DNA of 64,000 bases from Pseudomonas mendocina (GCF_900636545.1 NZ_LR134290.1:3782001-3846000); one strand, 5' to 3'; shown: positions 19,819 through 28,757, numbered from the stretch's first letter. Translations and numbers: made by a program. The notes: a model not told the origin generated them from the sequence alone.

Positions 19819-20200
19819 CGCGCATTCTCCTGAGGAAATCTCGCCGAGTGTAGGCCTCGGCCGCTGGCCCGGCAGCTAGCTGAATGCTTCCAGATATTAC
19901 CGTCAGGGCCGCTTGACAGCCGCCTGCGTGGCCAAGCACCATCAGCCGACGATTCACGCAACGGGCTGTTCTTCATGTACGCCACCTTCGACCACCAAGC
20001 ACTGCTCCCAGGTTCCATTGCCTGCCAGTGCGCGTGCGTCGTCGTTGCCAAGAAATCCAAGAAACAGTCGCTCATTTGACCGGGGCGCTGTCCCGTCAGA
20101 TGGGCTGACAGGACAAGCGCCAGGTTGTATCTCCCCTCCCGCTCGATTCCCGCCCCCCTCCCTGACGGCGACCAGACGGTCAGTCGCAAGGAGTTTTCGC
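19819..20200. other. Divergent intergenic region, 382 bases
   Basis: No credible gene. It separates the DUF533 gene (minus) from the DHDPS-family gene (plus) and must hold both promoters, though I cannot identify clear -35/-10 pairs. A long hairpin lies at 20085-20120 and AAGGAG precedes the plus-strand gene. Confidence 0.5.
20085..20120 (+). promoter_or_regulatory. Leader hairpin before the DHDPS-family gene
   Basis: Interrupted stem GCGC-GTCC-GTCAG paired with CTGAC-GGAC-GCGC around an ATGGG loop, with single-base and two-base bulges. It has no T-tract, so it is not an obvious terminator; it may be a transcript structure or a dyad protein site. Confidence 0.35.
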
Positions 20201-21067
20201 ATGTCCGCTTTTCAAGGTATCTGGGTGGCGCTGGTCACCCCCTTTTATAACGGCGAGATCGATTTCGCCAGCCTCGATCGGCTGACGGCCAAGCTGCTGG
20301 AGGACGGTGTCGCGGGTTTCGTGGTCTGTGGCACCACCGGCGAAGCTGCCGCACTGAGCCAAAACGAGCAACTGGCGGTACTGGATGCCGTGCTCCAGCG
20401 CGTCCCGGCAGTGCGCGTGATCATGGGTCTGGCCGGTAACCAGTTGAGTGCGCTGCTCGACATGCAACGGGAAATCCAGCGCCGCCCGCTGGCCGGCCTG
20501 CTGGTACCGGCGCCTTACTACATCCGCCCATCGCAGGCGGGACTGGAGCACTTCTTCACCACACTGGCCGACGCCGCCGAGGTGCCGCTGGTGCTCTATG
20601 ACATTCCCTACCGTACCGGCGTGCGTATCGAGCGCGAGACGTTGCGACGCATCGTCCGCCATCCCAATATCCAGGCCATCAAGGACTGCGCTGGCGATGC
20701 CGAAACCACCATGGCGTTGATCGCCGATGGCCAGGTGCAGGTACTGGCCGGCGAGGACACGCAGATCTTCAATACCCTGTGCCTGGGCGGCGCGGGCGCC
20801 ATTTCGGCGTCGGCGCATATTCGCGCCGACCTCTACGTGGCGATGCAGCAGCGCGTGGCGCAAGGCGATCTACAAGGCGCTCGGCAGTTGCACTATCGCC
20901 TATTGCCCTGGATGCAGGCGGCGTTCAGCGAGGTCAATCCGGCAGCGATCAAGGCCGCGCTGGCGCTGCAGGGGTTGATCGGTGAGGAACTGAGGGCGCC
21001 GCTGATGCCGTGCACGACCGCGACACATGAACGCCTGCAGGAAGTGCTGGCGCGCCTTGCGCCTTAG
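20201..21067 (+). CDS. Dihydrodipicolinate synthase-family aldolase (DapA paralogue)
   Basis: A 288-aa TIM-barrel enzyme of the DHDPS/NAL superfamily. It has the GTTGEAAAL phosphate/carboxylate loop, the Tyr of YDIPYRTGVR and the Schiff-base Lys in AIKDCAGD. True DapA usually reads Y-N-V-P-G-R-T and I-K-E-A-T-G-D, so the substitutions point to a paralogue or divergent copy acting on pyruvate plus an aldehyde that I cannot name. AAGGAG is placed eight bases before the ATG. Its stop overlaps the recJ stop tail to tail (21064-21067). Confidence 0.85.
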   Translation: MSAFQGIWVALVTPFYNGEIDFASLDRLTAKLLEDGVAGFVVCGTTGEAAALSQNEQLAVLDAVLQRVPAVRVIMGLAGNQLSALLDMQREIQRRPLAGLLVPAPYYIRPSQAGLEHFFTTLADAAEVPLVLYDIPYRTGVRIERETLRRIVRHPNIQAIKDCAGDAETTMALIADGQVQVLAGEDTQIFNTLCLGGAGAISASAHIRADLYVAMQQRVAQGDLQGARQLHYRLLPWMQAAFSEVNPAAIKAALALQGLIGEELRAPLMPCTTATHERLQEVLARLAP

Positions 21068-22773
21068 CGCGGGGCGATATGCGCCACCATCAGTTGCACC
21101 GTCTCGTTGCCACGGAACTCGTTGAGGTCGAGCTTGTAGGCCAGCTCGGCCCAGCGCAGGGTCGGGTTGGGCCAGACGTCGCGGTCGATGTTGAAGGCAA
21201 TGCCGTCGAGCTGCACGCTGCCGCATTCGGTCTTGAGCACCAGTTTCAGATGGCGCTCGCCAACGATGCGCTGATTGACGATCTGGAACACGCCATGAAA
21301 CAGCGGCTCAGGGAAATGCTGGCCCCAGGGGCCGGCGTTGCGCAGGGCACGGGCCAGTTCCAAGTGGAATTCGGTGGCATCGAGCTGGCCATCGGACAGC
21401 AGGCGCCCGGTCAGGTCGTCCTTGCTGAGCTGACGACGCACCTCGGCATCGAAGGCGGCGGCGAAGGCGCCGAAGTTTGCCTGCGGCAACGACAAACCTG
21501 CGGCCATGGCATGCCCGCCGAACTTGCTGATCAGCCCCGGATGCCTTGCGGCCACAGCGTCCAGCGCATCGCGAATATGCAGCCCCGGCACCGAACGAGC
21601 CGAGCCCTTGAGCATGCCCTCGCCGGCATCGGCAAAGGCAATGGCCGGGCGGTGGTAACGCTCCTTCAGACGCGAGGCGAGAATGCCGATCACCCCCTGG
21701 TGCCAGTCCGGCTCGAACAGGCACAGGCCGAACGGCATGTCCTCCACGGACAGATCCTTGAGCTGAGCCAGCGCCTCGCGCTGCATGCCCTGCTCGATGG
21801 CCTTGCGATCCTGGTTGAGCTGATCGAGCTGCACCGCCATGTCGCGGGCCAGCGCCTCGTCATCGCAGAGCAGGCATTCGATACCCAGGCTCATGTCGTC
21901 CAGACGACCGGCCGCATTCAGCCGCGGGCCGAGGATGAAGCCCAGGTCGGTGGAGGTGATACGCCGATGATCGCGCCCAGCCACCTCCAGAATCGCGCGC
22001 AGCCCTGGCCGCGCGCGACCGGCACGGATACGCGCCAGGCCCTGGTGCACCAAGATGCGGTTGTTGGCATCCAGTGGCACCACGTCGGCGACGCTGCCCA
22101 GCGCGACCAGATCGAGCAGCTCGCCCAGGTTCGGCTCCGCACGGCTGGCGAACCAGCCGCTCTCACGCAGGCGAGCGCGCAGTGCCAGCAGCACGTAGAA
22201 CATCACCCCGACGCCAGCCATGGCTTTGCTGGGGAAGGTACAGCCCGGCTGATTGGGATTGACGATGGCATCGGCAGCCGGCAATTCCGGTCCAGGCAGG
22301 TGGTGGTCGGTGACCAGCACCTTGAGCCCCGCCGCCTTGGCCGCCGCAACGCCATCGACGCTGGAGATGCCGTTGTCTACGGTCAGCAGCAGGTCGGGTT
22401 TACGTTCTAGCGCCACGGCGACGATTTCCGGGGTCAGGCCGTAGCCGTACTCGAATCGGTTCGGCACCAGGTAGTCCACATGCGCCGCGCCGAGCAGGCG
22501 CAGACCGAGCACGCCGACCGAGCTGGCAGTGGCGCCGTCGGCATCGAAGTCACCGACGATGAGGATGCGCTGGCGCTGCGTAAGCGCCTCGACCAATAGC
22601 TCGACCGCCGCGTCGATGCCCTTGAGCTGCTGGTACGGGATCAGCCGTGCCAGGCCCTTGTCCAGTTCCTCGGCGGATTGCACGCCACGGGCGGCGTAAA
22701 GGCGGGTGAGCAGCGGCGGCAGGTTGCCCAGATCGGGCAGCTGTGCGGGTAAGGGACGGGCTTCGATACGCAT
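21064..22773 (-). CDS. recJ: Single-stranded-DNA exonuclease RecJ
   Basis: A 569-aa 5'-3' ssDNA exonuclease for recombinational and mismatch repair. DHH-family motifs run ILIVGDFDADGATAS, LLLTVDNGISS, VTDHHLPG and SVADVVPLD, followed by the DHHA1 SKFGGHAMAAGLSL and the OB-fold C-terminus. Motif I reads D-F-D-A-D-G, the conservative form. Length is typical. Stop codon overlaps the convergent DHDPS-family gene by four bases. Confidence 0.97.
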   Translation of the reverse strand: MRIEARPLPAQLPDLGNLPPLLTRLYAARGVQSAEELDKGLARLIPYQQLKGIDAAVELLVEALTQRQRILIVGDFDADGATASSVGVLGLRLLGAAHVDYLVPNRFEYGYGLTPEIVAVALERKPDLLLTVDNGISSVDGVAAAKAAGLKVLVTDHHLPGPELPAADAIVNPNQPGCTFPSKAMAGVGVMFYVLLALRARLRESGWFASRAEPNLGELLDLVALGSVADVVPLDANNRILVHQGLARIRAGRARPGLRAILEVAGRDHRRITSTDLGFILGPRLNAAGRLDDMSLGIECLLCDDEALARDMAVQLDQLNQDRKAIEQGMQREALAQLKDLSVEDMPFGLCLFEPDWHQGVIGILASRLKERYHRPAIAFADAGEGMLKGSARSVPGLHIRDALDAVAARHPGLISKFGGHAMAAGLSLPQANFGAFAAAFDAEVRRQLSKDDLTGRLLSDGQLDATEFHLELARALRNAGPWGQHFPEPLFHGVFQIVNQRIVGERHLKLVLKTECGSVQLDGIAFNIDRDVWPNPTLRWAELAYKLDLNEFRGNETVQLMVAHIAPR

Positions 22774-22811
22774 GGGCGAGGTGTCGTTTTTTCAAGATGG
22801 GATGGTTTTCT

Positions 22812-22917
22812 CCCCTCTCCCGCTTGCGGGAGAGGGGCCGGGGGAGAGGGCTGCCCGGGGATATGATGCAAACCTGATCTGCCCTCTCCCCAGCCCTCTC
22901 CCATAAATGGGAGAGGG
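22812..22917. repeat. Composite REP-like repeat between recJ and yaeQ
   Basis: Two palindromes, 22812-22837 (CCCCTCTCCCG-cttg-CGGGAGAGGGG) and 22893-22917 (CCCTCTCCCATAAATGGGAG then AGGG). The stretch 22882-22917 is identical, in inverse orientation, to 57416-57451 over 36 bases. Confidence 0.85.
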
Positions 22918-22936
22918 GGCGAATGGTGTTACGGCT

Positions 22937-23476
22937 TCAACGCTGGCCAGCCAACCACTCCAGCAGGATTTCATGCTGACCACGCTCGTCGGTCACGAAC
23001 AGCTCGCCATCGCTAATCATCACGCTCCAGGACAGCGAACGCGGCATGTCCAGCGCCAGGTCGGCCAGCGCCTCCTGGCCCAGGCCAACCACGTTGATGT
23101 TCTTCAGGCTGCGCACCGGATCGAGACACTTGGCCTGCCACACGCGCAGGTTGCCGTAGGCCACCAGGCTGAATTTCTCGGTACGCCGCGAGCACCAGGT
23201 GATGCGCTCGCTGTCCGGCTGGCCGACCTCGATCCAGTGCAGCACGCGATCGTCCAGGCTCTTTTCCCACAGCGCCGGCTCGTCGACATCCGACAGACCA
23301 CGACCGAACGCCAGTTGCTCGTGATAGAACAGCGCATAGGCGATCAATCGCGCGGCCAGGCGCTCTTCGGTTTCAGAAGGGTGGCGGGCGACGGTGAAAC
23401 GCAAGTTCTCGTAGACGCTGCGATCCATGTCGGTGAGGTTCAGGTCGATTTTGTAGGTGGTCGATGGCAGGGCCAT
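22937..23476 (-). CDS. yaeQ: YaeQ family protein
   Basis: A 179-aa member of the YaeQ family, whose structure is a PD-(D/E)XK nuclease-like fold with no confirmed activity. The opening MALPSTTYKIDLNLTDMDR is nearly invariant in the family; HWIEVGQPDSERI and ISDGELFVTD are also characteristic. Start at 23476 follows from family alignment; the upstream ATG at 23509 is poorly supported. Adjacent to recJ as in PAO1 (from memory). Confidence 0.92.
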   Translation of the reverse strand: MALPSTTYKIDLNLTDMDRSVYENLRFTVARHPSETEERLAARLIAYALFYHEQLAFGRGLSDVDEPALWEKSLDDRVLHWIEVGQPDSERITWCSRRTEKFSLVAYGNLRVWQAKCLDPVRSLKNINVVGLGQEALADLALDMPRSLSWSVMISDGELFVTDERGQHEILLEWLAGQR

Positions 23477-23520
23477 GGCGGGCTTCTTGGCTGATCGGGA
23501 AGGCGGCAAGTCTACCGCGA

Positions 23521-24699
23521 TTAGCCCACCTCTGCCCCGCCCACTGAACCGTCGGCGTCCCCCTGGTAGATCTCGACCCTATTACGCCCGTCACGTTTGG
23601 CCTGGTACAACGCCTTGTCAGCCAGGTTCAGCAGGTACTGCAGGTCATAGGTGCCCCACTCCACCGCCACCAAGCCAATACTCACACTCTGTTCACGGCC
23701 CTTGGGCGCCAACGCGGAGAAACCGACACGGATACGCTCGGCCAGCGCCAGCGCATCGGTAGCGTTGCCGTCGATCAGGCAGGCGAACTCTTCGCCACCG
23801 ATACGCCCGAACACGTCGCTACGGCGCAGGCTCTGGGCAACACCGGAGGCAAAGGCCTTGAGCACACGGTCGCCCTCCTGATGGCCGAGCTCATCGTTGA
23901 TCGCCTTGAAATGGTCCAGGTCGAAGGACAGCAGCGCCACGGGGCGGCGCTGACGCTGACACAGGCTGAGCAGGCGCTCGCCCGCCTCGAAGAAGGCGCG
24001 CCGGTTGCCGACGCCGGTCAACTCGTCGGAATACGCAGCCTGACGGAATTGCTTTTCAGCACGCTCCTTGACCATCGACAGCAGCATGAAGGCGATGCCG
24101 ACGGCGTACAGCATGCTTTCGATCAGCACGAGGGTGAACAGCGGGTTCGACTGAATATCGCCGTAGCCGGTCATGCCGGGGCCAAGGAACATGCGCGCCA
24201 GCAGAAACATCAGGTGCAGGCTGACAAGCACTGCCATGGGCACCACCGATACCTCGAGCCTGAGCCGAGCCCGCCAAAGCTCGACCAGCGCGGCCAGCAG
24301 ATACAGACTGGCGATCAGAGTATGCACGGCGACCCGCGCCGCCAGGCTGTTGTAGAAGGTCGGCCACAGACACAGCAGCGCCCAACATGCGGCACCCGCG
24401 CAGACCCAGGGATAGGATGGCGCGCGACCGCAGAACACGCGCATCACCGACCAATTCATGGCAATGCACAGCAGCAGCACGATATTGCCCAGCACGATGG
24501 GCACCCAATCGAAGCTGCCACCGCGCAGGGCATTGAGCACCAGCCCCAGGGCGGCCAACAGCATCATCGCGCCCGTCCATAACAGGGCCCGCTGCTGGCG
24601 CCCCTGCGACCAGCTGAAGATCAACAACACCCCACACAAGCTGATCACCGCCGTGCTGGCAACTAACAGGGTGGGCAGGTGCAACTGCAACATCAACAT
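23521..24699 (-). CDS. Membrane diguanylate cyclase (GGDEF)
   Basis: A 392-aa protein with about six to seven N-terminal membrane segments (residues 8-215), then a GGDEF domain (about 225-380) with FDLDHFKAINDELGH and the active-site RIGGEEF near residue 300. An RRSD inhibitory I-site lies five residues before GGEEF, so product inhibition by c-di-GMP is expected. It should synthesise c-di-GMP in response to a membrane signal. Start is the first ATG, with GGAAG upstream; a second ATG lies two codons on. No EAL domain. Confidence 0.92.
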   Translation of the reverse strand: MLMLQLHLPTLLVASTAVISLCGVLLIFSWSQGRQQRALLWTGAMMLLAALGLVLNALRGGSFDWVPIVLGNIVLLLCIAMNWSVMRVFCGRAPSYPWVCAGAACWALLCLWPTFYNSLAARVAVHTLIASLYLLAALVELWRARLRLEVSVVPMAVLVSLHLMFLLARMFLGPGMTGYGDIQSNPLFTLVLIESMLYAVGIAFMLLSMVKERAEKQFRQAAYSDELTGVGNRRAFFEAGERLLSLCQRQRRPVALLSFDLDHFKAINDELGHQEGDRVLKAFASGVAQSLRRSDVFGRIGGEEFACLIDGNATDALALAERIRVGFSALAPKGREQSVSIGLVAVEWGTYDLQYLLNLADKALYQAKRDGRNRVEIYQGDADGSVGGAEVG

Positions 24700-24786
24700 C
24701 GAAGAGCTTCCAAGGCTTTTCAGTAAGCCTTCCTGACCTACCAGACATGGCCTGTACGATAGCTGAAAGCCGCTCCGAGAACACGG

Positions 24787-27501
24787 TCAAAGCCTCGCCA
24801 GTATCGCCTCCAACACCTGCTGCGGCGCCTCGTGCCAGAGGCCGTAGCTCAGTGGCAGGGTTTCCAGGCCAGCGCGTGTCAGTACCAGATAGCGCTCCAG
24901 TTCGAGGAAGCCCTCGCCCTCCCCCGGAAAACCGATCAGGTCGATGGCCAGGCACTTTTCGCCACGGCGGCAGAACAGATCCAGCACCTGGCCAGCCAGC
25001 GGATAATGGTTCCAGACGCTGACGCCCTGGGCCTGCAGTGCTTCGCACAGGGTCTGTCGCGCCGCATCGGTGGCGCCGGGTTGCCAGAGCGCGCCGGGCT
25101 TTTCGAGGTACTCCAGATAACGGCGCAGCAGGTGCGTAGCCGGCAACTGGCGCTCGTCGCCGCTGAACAGCAGCACCTGGCGCTCGCGGGCGCGGGTGAT
25201 GGCGACGTTGAACAGGTCGGCGCGGTTCAGGTACGCCGCAGCCTGGCTCGACTCTCTATCGACGGCGAAGCTGAGGATCATCAGGTCGCGCTCCTCACCC
25301 TGGAAACCGTAGGGCGTATCCACCAGCAGGCGGAACTCGCGCAATCGTTCCAGCGGCAGGGTTTCGCCGATGCGCAGACGGATGCGCTCGACCTGATCAC
25401 GAAACGGCGACAGCACACCGATGCTGGGCTTGAGCGGGCTGCCCTGGTACTCGGCCAGATGCGCCGTGATCAGCGCCAGCACGCGCTCGACCTCCGCCTC
25501 GTTGACCCCATTGCGCCCGCGCTGGCCTTCGATGCGCAGCAGTTGCAGGCTGTCGCAGGCATCGAAGCCTGGGCGCTCCTTCATCACCCGCAGACGCTGG
25601 TCGTAGAACAGCTCGTTGCTGAAGCGAATCAGCGCCGGGCGGCTGCGAAAGTGTTCGTCGAGAAACACCACGGCGTCCTGGCTGGCCAGTTGCAGGCCGA
25701 CCAGATCCAGCACGCTGTTGTCACGGTAGCTCCAGGCCTCGCGCGCCTCGGGCTGCAGGCCGGCGCGCTGCAACAGCTGGGCCTCGCGCACACGGGAGAG
25801 AAAGGAGATGTGCCGCAGCTGACGTGCATCGCCGGTCACCACCGCGCGTTTGCAGCGCTGGAAGGCCGGCAGCGCCGAAGCGATATCGCACTGGGTCGCC
25901 TCGTCCATCACCATCACGTCAAACAGTTCCGGGCGCAGCGGCAGCAGCCGATGCAGCTCGTCAAGCGTCACCACCCAGATCGGGAAGGCCGCGAGCAGGC
26001 GCGCCGGGTCGATATCCTCGAACAGGGCTAGTTGGCGCTGCGAATTGCGCGCGCGGATGGCCTGGTTGTAGCGCACGAACAGCCCACGGTCGGTCATCAA
26101 CAGGCGCTTGAGCGCCAGGCTGCGGTGGCTGTTGAGGTGCTCGCGACTGAGCGACTGACGGCGCCGCTGACAATCGCGCAACTCGTCCAGCAACACCCAG
26201 GGCCAGACGCTGTTACCGATGCGCTTGCGTACCCAGGGCACCTGCAGCCAGCGTTGCCAGAACGCCAGACTGCCGCGTTCGGCACGCAGCAGCAGGCGAC
26301 TCCAGCGCACAGCCTGCTCGCAGCGCTTGCGAAAATCAGCCGACAGGCGCACCTCGGCCTGGGTCAGCACCTCCAGCTCGCTGCGTTGACGCGCCTCCAA
26401 TTGCTCGGAAACCTCGGAAATCTCGCCCTGCAGCATGCGCTGCAGTCGCTCGCGCAGGGCCTGGCGCAGGCTCTGGCCGTCGCCTTCGAGCACACCGTCA
26501 CGCAGGCCGAAATCCTCGCGCAGCTTGTGCGCGATGACCCGCACCGCCTGCGCGCTGCGGCTGACCAGCAGCACGTTCTCGCCCTGCAGGTAGCGATCCA
26601 GCGCCAGGGCCGCCAGGCTGTAGCTCTTGCCGGTACCGGGTGGGCCGGAAATCTGGCTCAGTGGATAACGCGCGGCATTTTCCAGCGCTCGGCATTGAGC
26701 GGCGCTGAGCTGCGCAGGCAGGCGCTGCGGCGTGCTGATCGAGCCAGTGGCCTGCACGGCAGACGCTTCACCGAGCAACTGCAACAAGGCCGGCGAAAGC
26801 TGCTCGGCCTCCTGCAGCAGTTGCAGCTCATGGGCAATGCCGCGACTGCCGCTGCCGCGCGGCACCAGGGCGACGAAGGCACCGGCCTGCAGCGACAGGC
26901 TGCGGCGACGCTGAGCCTTGGCCAAGGTCTCGACATCTGCCAGCTGCGGGAACCCCGCCGCCTCACTGACTTCGCCCACCTGCGTATTGCGCTCTACCCA
27001 GGCCAGCAACTGCCCAAGGGTGGCGACGTCCAGCCTGCCTGTCGGCAGCGGTAATCCATCGAGGCTATCGCTGCCGCTCTCATCGAACAGACGGCGCAGC
27101 AAACGCCAGTTGCCATGGGCGCGCTGCACGTCGATGGCGAGCATCTGGCTCTGCCCGTCGGCCGTTGCCTGCAGGTTAGCCTCGTAATAGAACAGCGGGC
27201 CACAGATCGCCTGCGAGGCGCCGCTTTCCAGCTGCAGCCGGCCACAGATCGGCAGCACGCCGTAGACCAGTTGCAGTTCGCGTTGATACAGCGCCTGCGC
27301 CTCGGCCAGGCTGCGGCCCAGCTCGGCGGACAATGGCAGCAGCGGTATACCGCCGCTGGCCAGCTCCTCGCGCCCATCGAGCCAGGCCCAGCGGCTGGCG
27401 GGCAGCTTGCTCAGGTTGTCCAGATCCAGGTCGCGGCTGTCGGCCAGGTAGCAGCTGCGATAGAAGCCGAGCAACTGGCGGGCATGAGGGTGGTGAGCCA
27501 T
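24787..27501 (-). CDS. SF1 (UPF1-like) helicase with nuclease-like C-terminus
   Basis: A 904-aa protein. The helicase core has Walker A GPPGTGKS near residue 285, DEAT (motif II) near 530, TGDARQL (motif III) near 551, DEHFRSRPALIRFSN (motif IV area), YGFQGEERDLMILS and NVAITRARE (motif VI) near 763. After about residue 815 the sequence LCEALQAQGVSVWNHYPLAG, then VLDLFCRRGEKCLAIDL, resembles a VSR/DUF559-type endonuclease fold with D and D/E positions. A 70-plus-residue arginine- and glutamate-rich insert lies between motifs Ia and II. Its ATG shares a base with the PLD gene's stop (TGATG), so it is the last gene of the operon running from 38661. Confidence 0.85.
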   Translation of the reverse strand: MAHHPHARQLLGFYRSCYLADSRDLDLDNLSKLPASRWAWLDGREELASGGIPLLPLSAELGRSLAEAQALYQRELQLVYGVLPICGRLQLESGASQAICGPLFYYEANLQATADGQSQMLAIDVQRAHGNWRLLRRLFDESGSDSLDGLPLPTGRLDVATLGQLLAWVERNTQVGEVSEAAGFPQLADVETLAKAQRRRSLSLQAGAFVALVPRGSGSRGIAHELQLLQEAEQLSPALLQLLGEASAVQATGSISTPQRLPAQLSAAQCRALENAARYPLSQISGPPGTGKSYSLAALALDRYLQGENVLLVSRSAQAVRVIAHKLREDFGLRDGVLEGDGQSLRQALRERLQRMLQGEISEVSEQLEARQRSELEVLTQAEVRLSADFRKRCEQAVRWSRLLLRAERGSLAFWQRWLQVPWVRKRIGNSVWPWVLLDELRDCQRRRQSLSREHLNSHRSLALKRLLMTDRGLFVRYNQAIRARNSQRQLALFEDIDPARLLAAFPIWVVTLDELHRLLPLRPELFDVMVMDEATQCDIASALPAFQRCKRAVVTGDARQLRHISFLSRVREAQLLQRAGLQPEAREAWSYRDNSVLDLVGLQLASQDAVVFLDEHFRSRPALIRFSNELFYDQRLRVMKERPGFDACDSLQLLRIEGQRGRNGVNEAEVERVLALITAHLAEYQGSPLKPSIGVLSPFRDQVERIRLRIGETLPLERLREFRLLVDTPYGFQGEERDLMILSFAVDRESSQAAAYLNRADLFNVAITRARERQVLLFSGDERQLPATHLLRRYLEYLEKPGALWQPGATDAARQTLCEALQAQGVSVWNHYPLAGQVLDLFCRRGEKCLAIDLIGFPGEGEGFLELERYLVLTRAGLETLPLSYGLWHEAPQQVLEAILARL

Positions 27502-28190
27502 CAGTTACCTGCGTAACGCGCCCAGAGCGCGTCGAATTCACGACTGTAGGCAGCGACCAGTTGTGGATGGTCGATCACCAGCAGGTTTTCCTCGTTGCTG
27601 GTGGTGGCGCTGCGCGTCCAGTTGAAGCTGCCGTTGAGCAGCAGGCGACCGTCGAACAGGGCGAACTTGTGGTGCATATGGAAGGGCCCGGCGTCGATAC
27701 GCAGCGGCACGCCCTTGTCGCGCAGCCACTGGATATCGCTGCCCTCATCGAACTGTTTTTCGTTATCGCTGATCACTCGCACGGCGATACCACGCTGGTG
27801 GCAGGCGAGGATTTCCTCGCTGAGCTGATCATCGGAGATGGTGTAGACGCAGATATCCACGCTGCTGCGTGCCTGGCGGCACAGCTCGCGAATCTTGCGC
27901 CGGCAGCTCTCGCCGGGGCTGAAGTGCGCCGTGGCGTGTTCCACACGCGGCGCGCTGCCAACGCTGTCGAGGGTCTTGACCACCTGCTCCAGCCACTTCA
28001 GTACCGGCTCGACGTTCTCCGGCTCGCGCATCAGCTCACGCGCCAGGGCGAAGGCGCGGTTGCGCATGAAGCGCACCTGGTCAGTACTCAATTCGCTGCC
28101 CAGTTGGCGCAGCTCGTCGCGCTCCTCGTTGCTCAGACGCAGATCGGCCAGGCTGTCACGCAGTTGCTGGTCGAGGCGATTGAAGTCCAT
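27501..28190 (-). CDS. Phospholipase D-superfamily nuclease, single HKD motif
   Basis: A 229-aa protein with a helical N-terminus (1-95) and one PLD domain: CVYTISDDQLSEEI, VRVISDNEK, and the active-site HHKFALFD (His and Lys near 172-173, Asp near 178) followed by NGSFNWTRSA. One HKD motif means a homodimer is needed for catalysis, as in the Nuc endonuclease and mitochondrial PLD6 groups. No signal peptide, so it acts in the cytoplasm, most likely on nucleic acid. It lies 12 bases after the rhomboid gene and its stop overlaps the helicase start. Confidence 0.88.
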   Translation of the reverse strand: MDFNRLDQQLRDSLADLRLSNEERDELRQLGSELSTDQVRFMRNRAFALARELMREPENVEPVLKWLEQVVKTLDSVGSAPRVEHATAHFSPGESCRRKIRELCRQARSSVDICVYTISDDQLSEEILACHQRGIAVRVISDNEKQFDEGSDIQWLRDKGVPLRIDAGPFHMHHKFALFDGRLLLNGSFNWTRSATTSNEENLLVIDHPQLVAAYSREFDALWARYAGN

Positions 28191-28202
28191 GAAAAATCCC
28201 TT

Positions 28203-28757
28203 TTATCGATGGTTGCGGCGAGGGCGAGACAAGGCGGCATAGAGAACGCCGCAAAAAGCCCCCGCCAGGTGGTATTCGAAGGAAACACCGGCACGCGGCA
28301 GCAGGCCGAAGAACCAGCCGCCGTAGAGGAAGAACACCAGCACCGCCAGTAACAGGTCGAGCAGGCTGCGTTCGAACCAGGCCCGCGCCAGCAAAAGGCC
28401 CCAGAAGCCGAACAGCCAGCCACTGGCGCCGACGTGCAGGCCGGTGCGGCCGAACAGCCAGACCAGCACCCCGCTGCCGATGATGATGAAGGCGCTGGCG
28501 ACGAAGAAATCGCGGCGCGAGCGCAGCAGAACCAGGCTGCCGAGCACCAGCAGGCCGCTGAGGTTGCTGAGCAGATGCGCCCAGCTGCCATGCAGCCAGG
28601 GCGCGAGCAAGATGCCCGGCAGTGCCTCGATATGCCGGGGCACCAGGCCCCAGAGATTCAGGGCGCCACCCAGGGCGCCATTGGCCAGTTGTATCAGCAG
28701 CATCGCGCCGCTGATCACCAGCAGTGGGCGCAGCTCAACCAGCCAGCCTCGCCTCAC
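28203..28757 (-). CDS. Rhomboid-family intramembrane serine protease
   Basis: A 184-aa protein with about six membrane segments. The rhomboid catalytic dyad appears intact: serine in GASGWLFGF near residue 110 and histidine in EYHLAGAFCGVLY near 161; WAHLLSNLSGL supplies the conserved H and N of the second segment. It should cleave membrane proteins within the inner membrane. The GTG start overlaps the AAA+ ATPase stop as GTGA, a firm translational link; the PLD gene follows after 12 bases. Confidence 0.9.
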   Translation of the reverse strand: MRRGWLVELRPLLVISGAMLLIQLANGALGGALNLWGLVPRHIEALPGILLAPWLHGSWAHLLSNLSGLLVLGSLVLLRSRRDFFVASAFIIIGSGVLVWLFGRTGLHVGASGWLFGFWGLLLARAWFERSLLDLLLAVLVFFLYGGWFFGLLPRAGVSFEYHLAGAFCGVLYAALSRPRRNHR

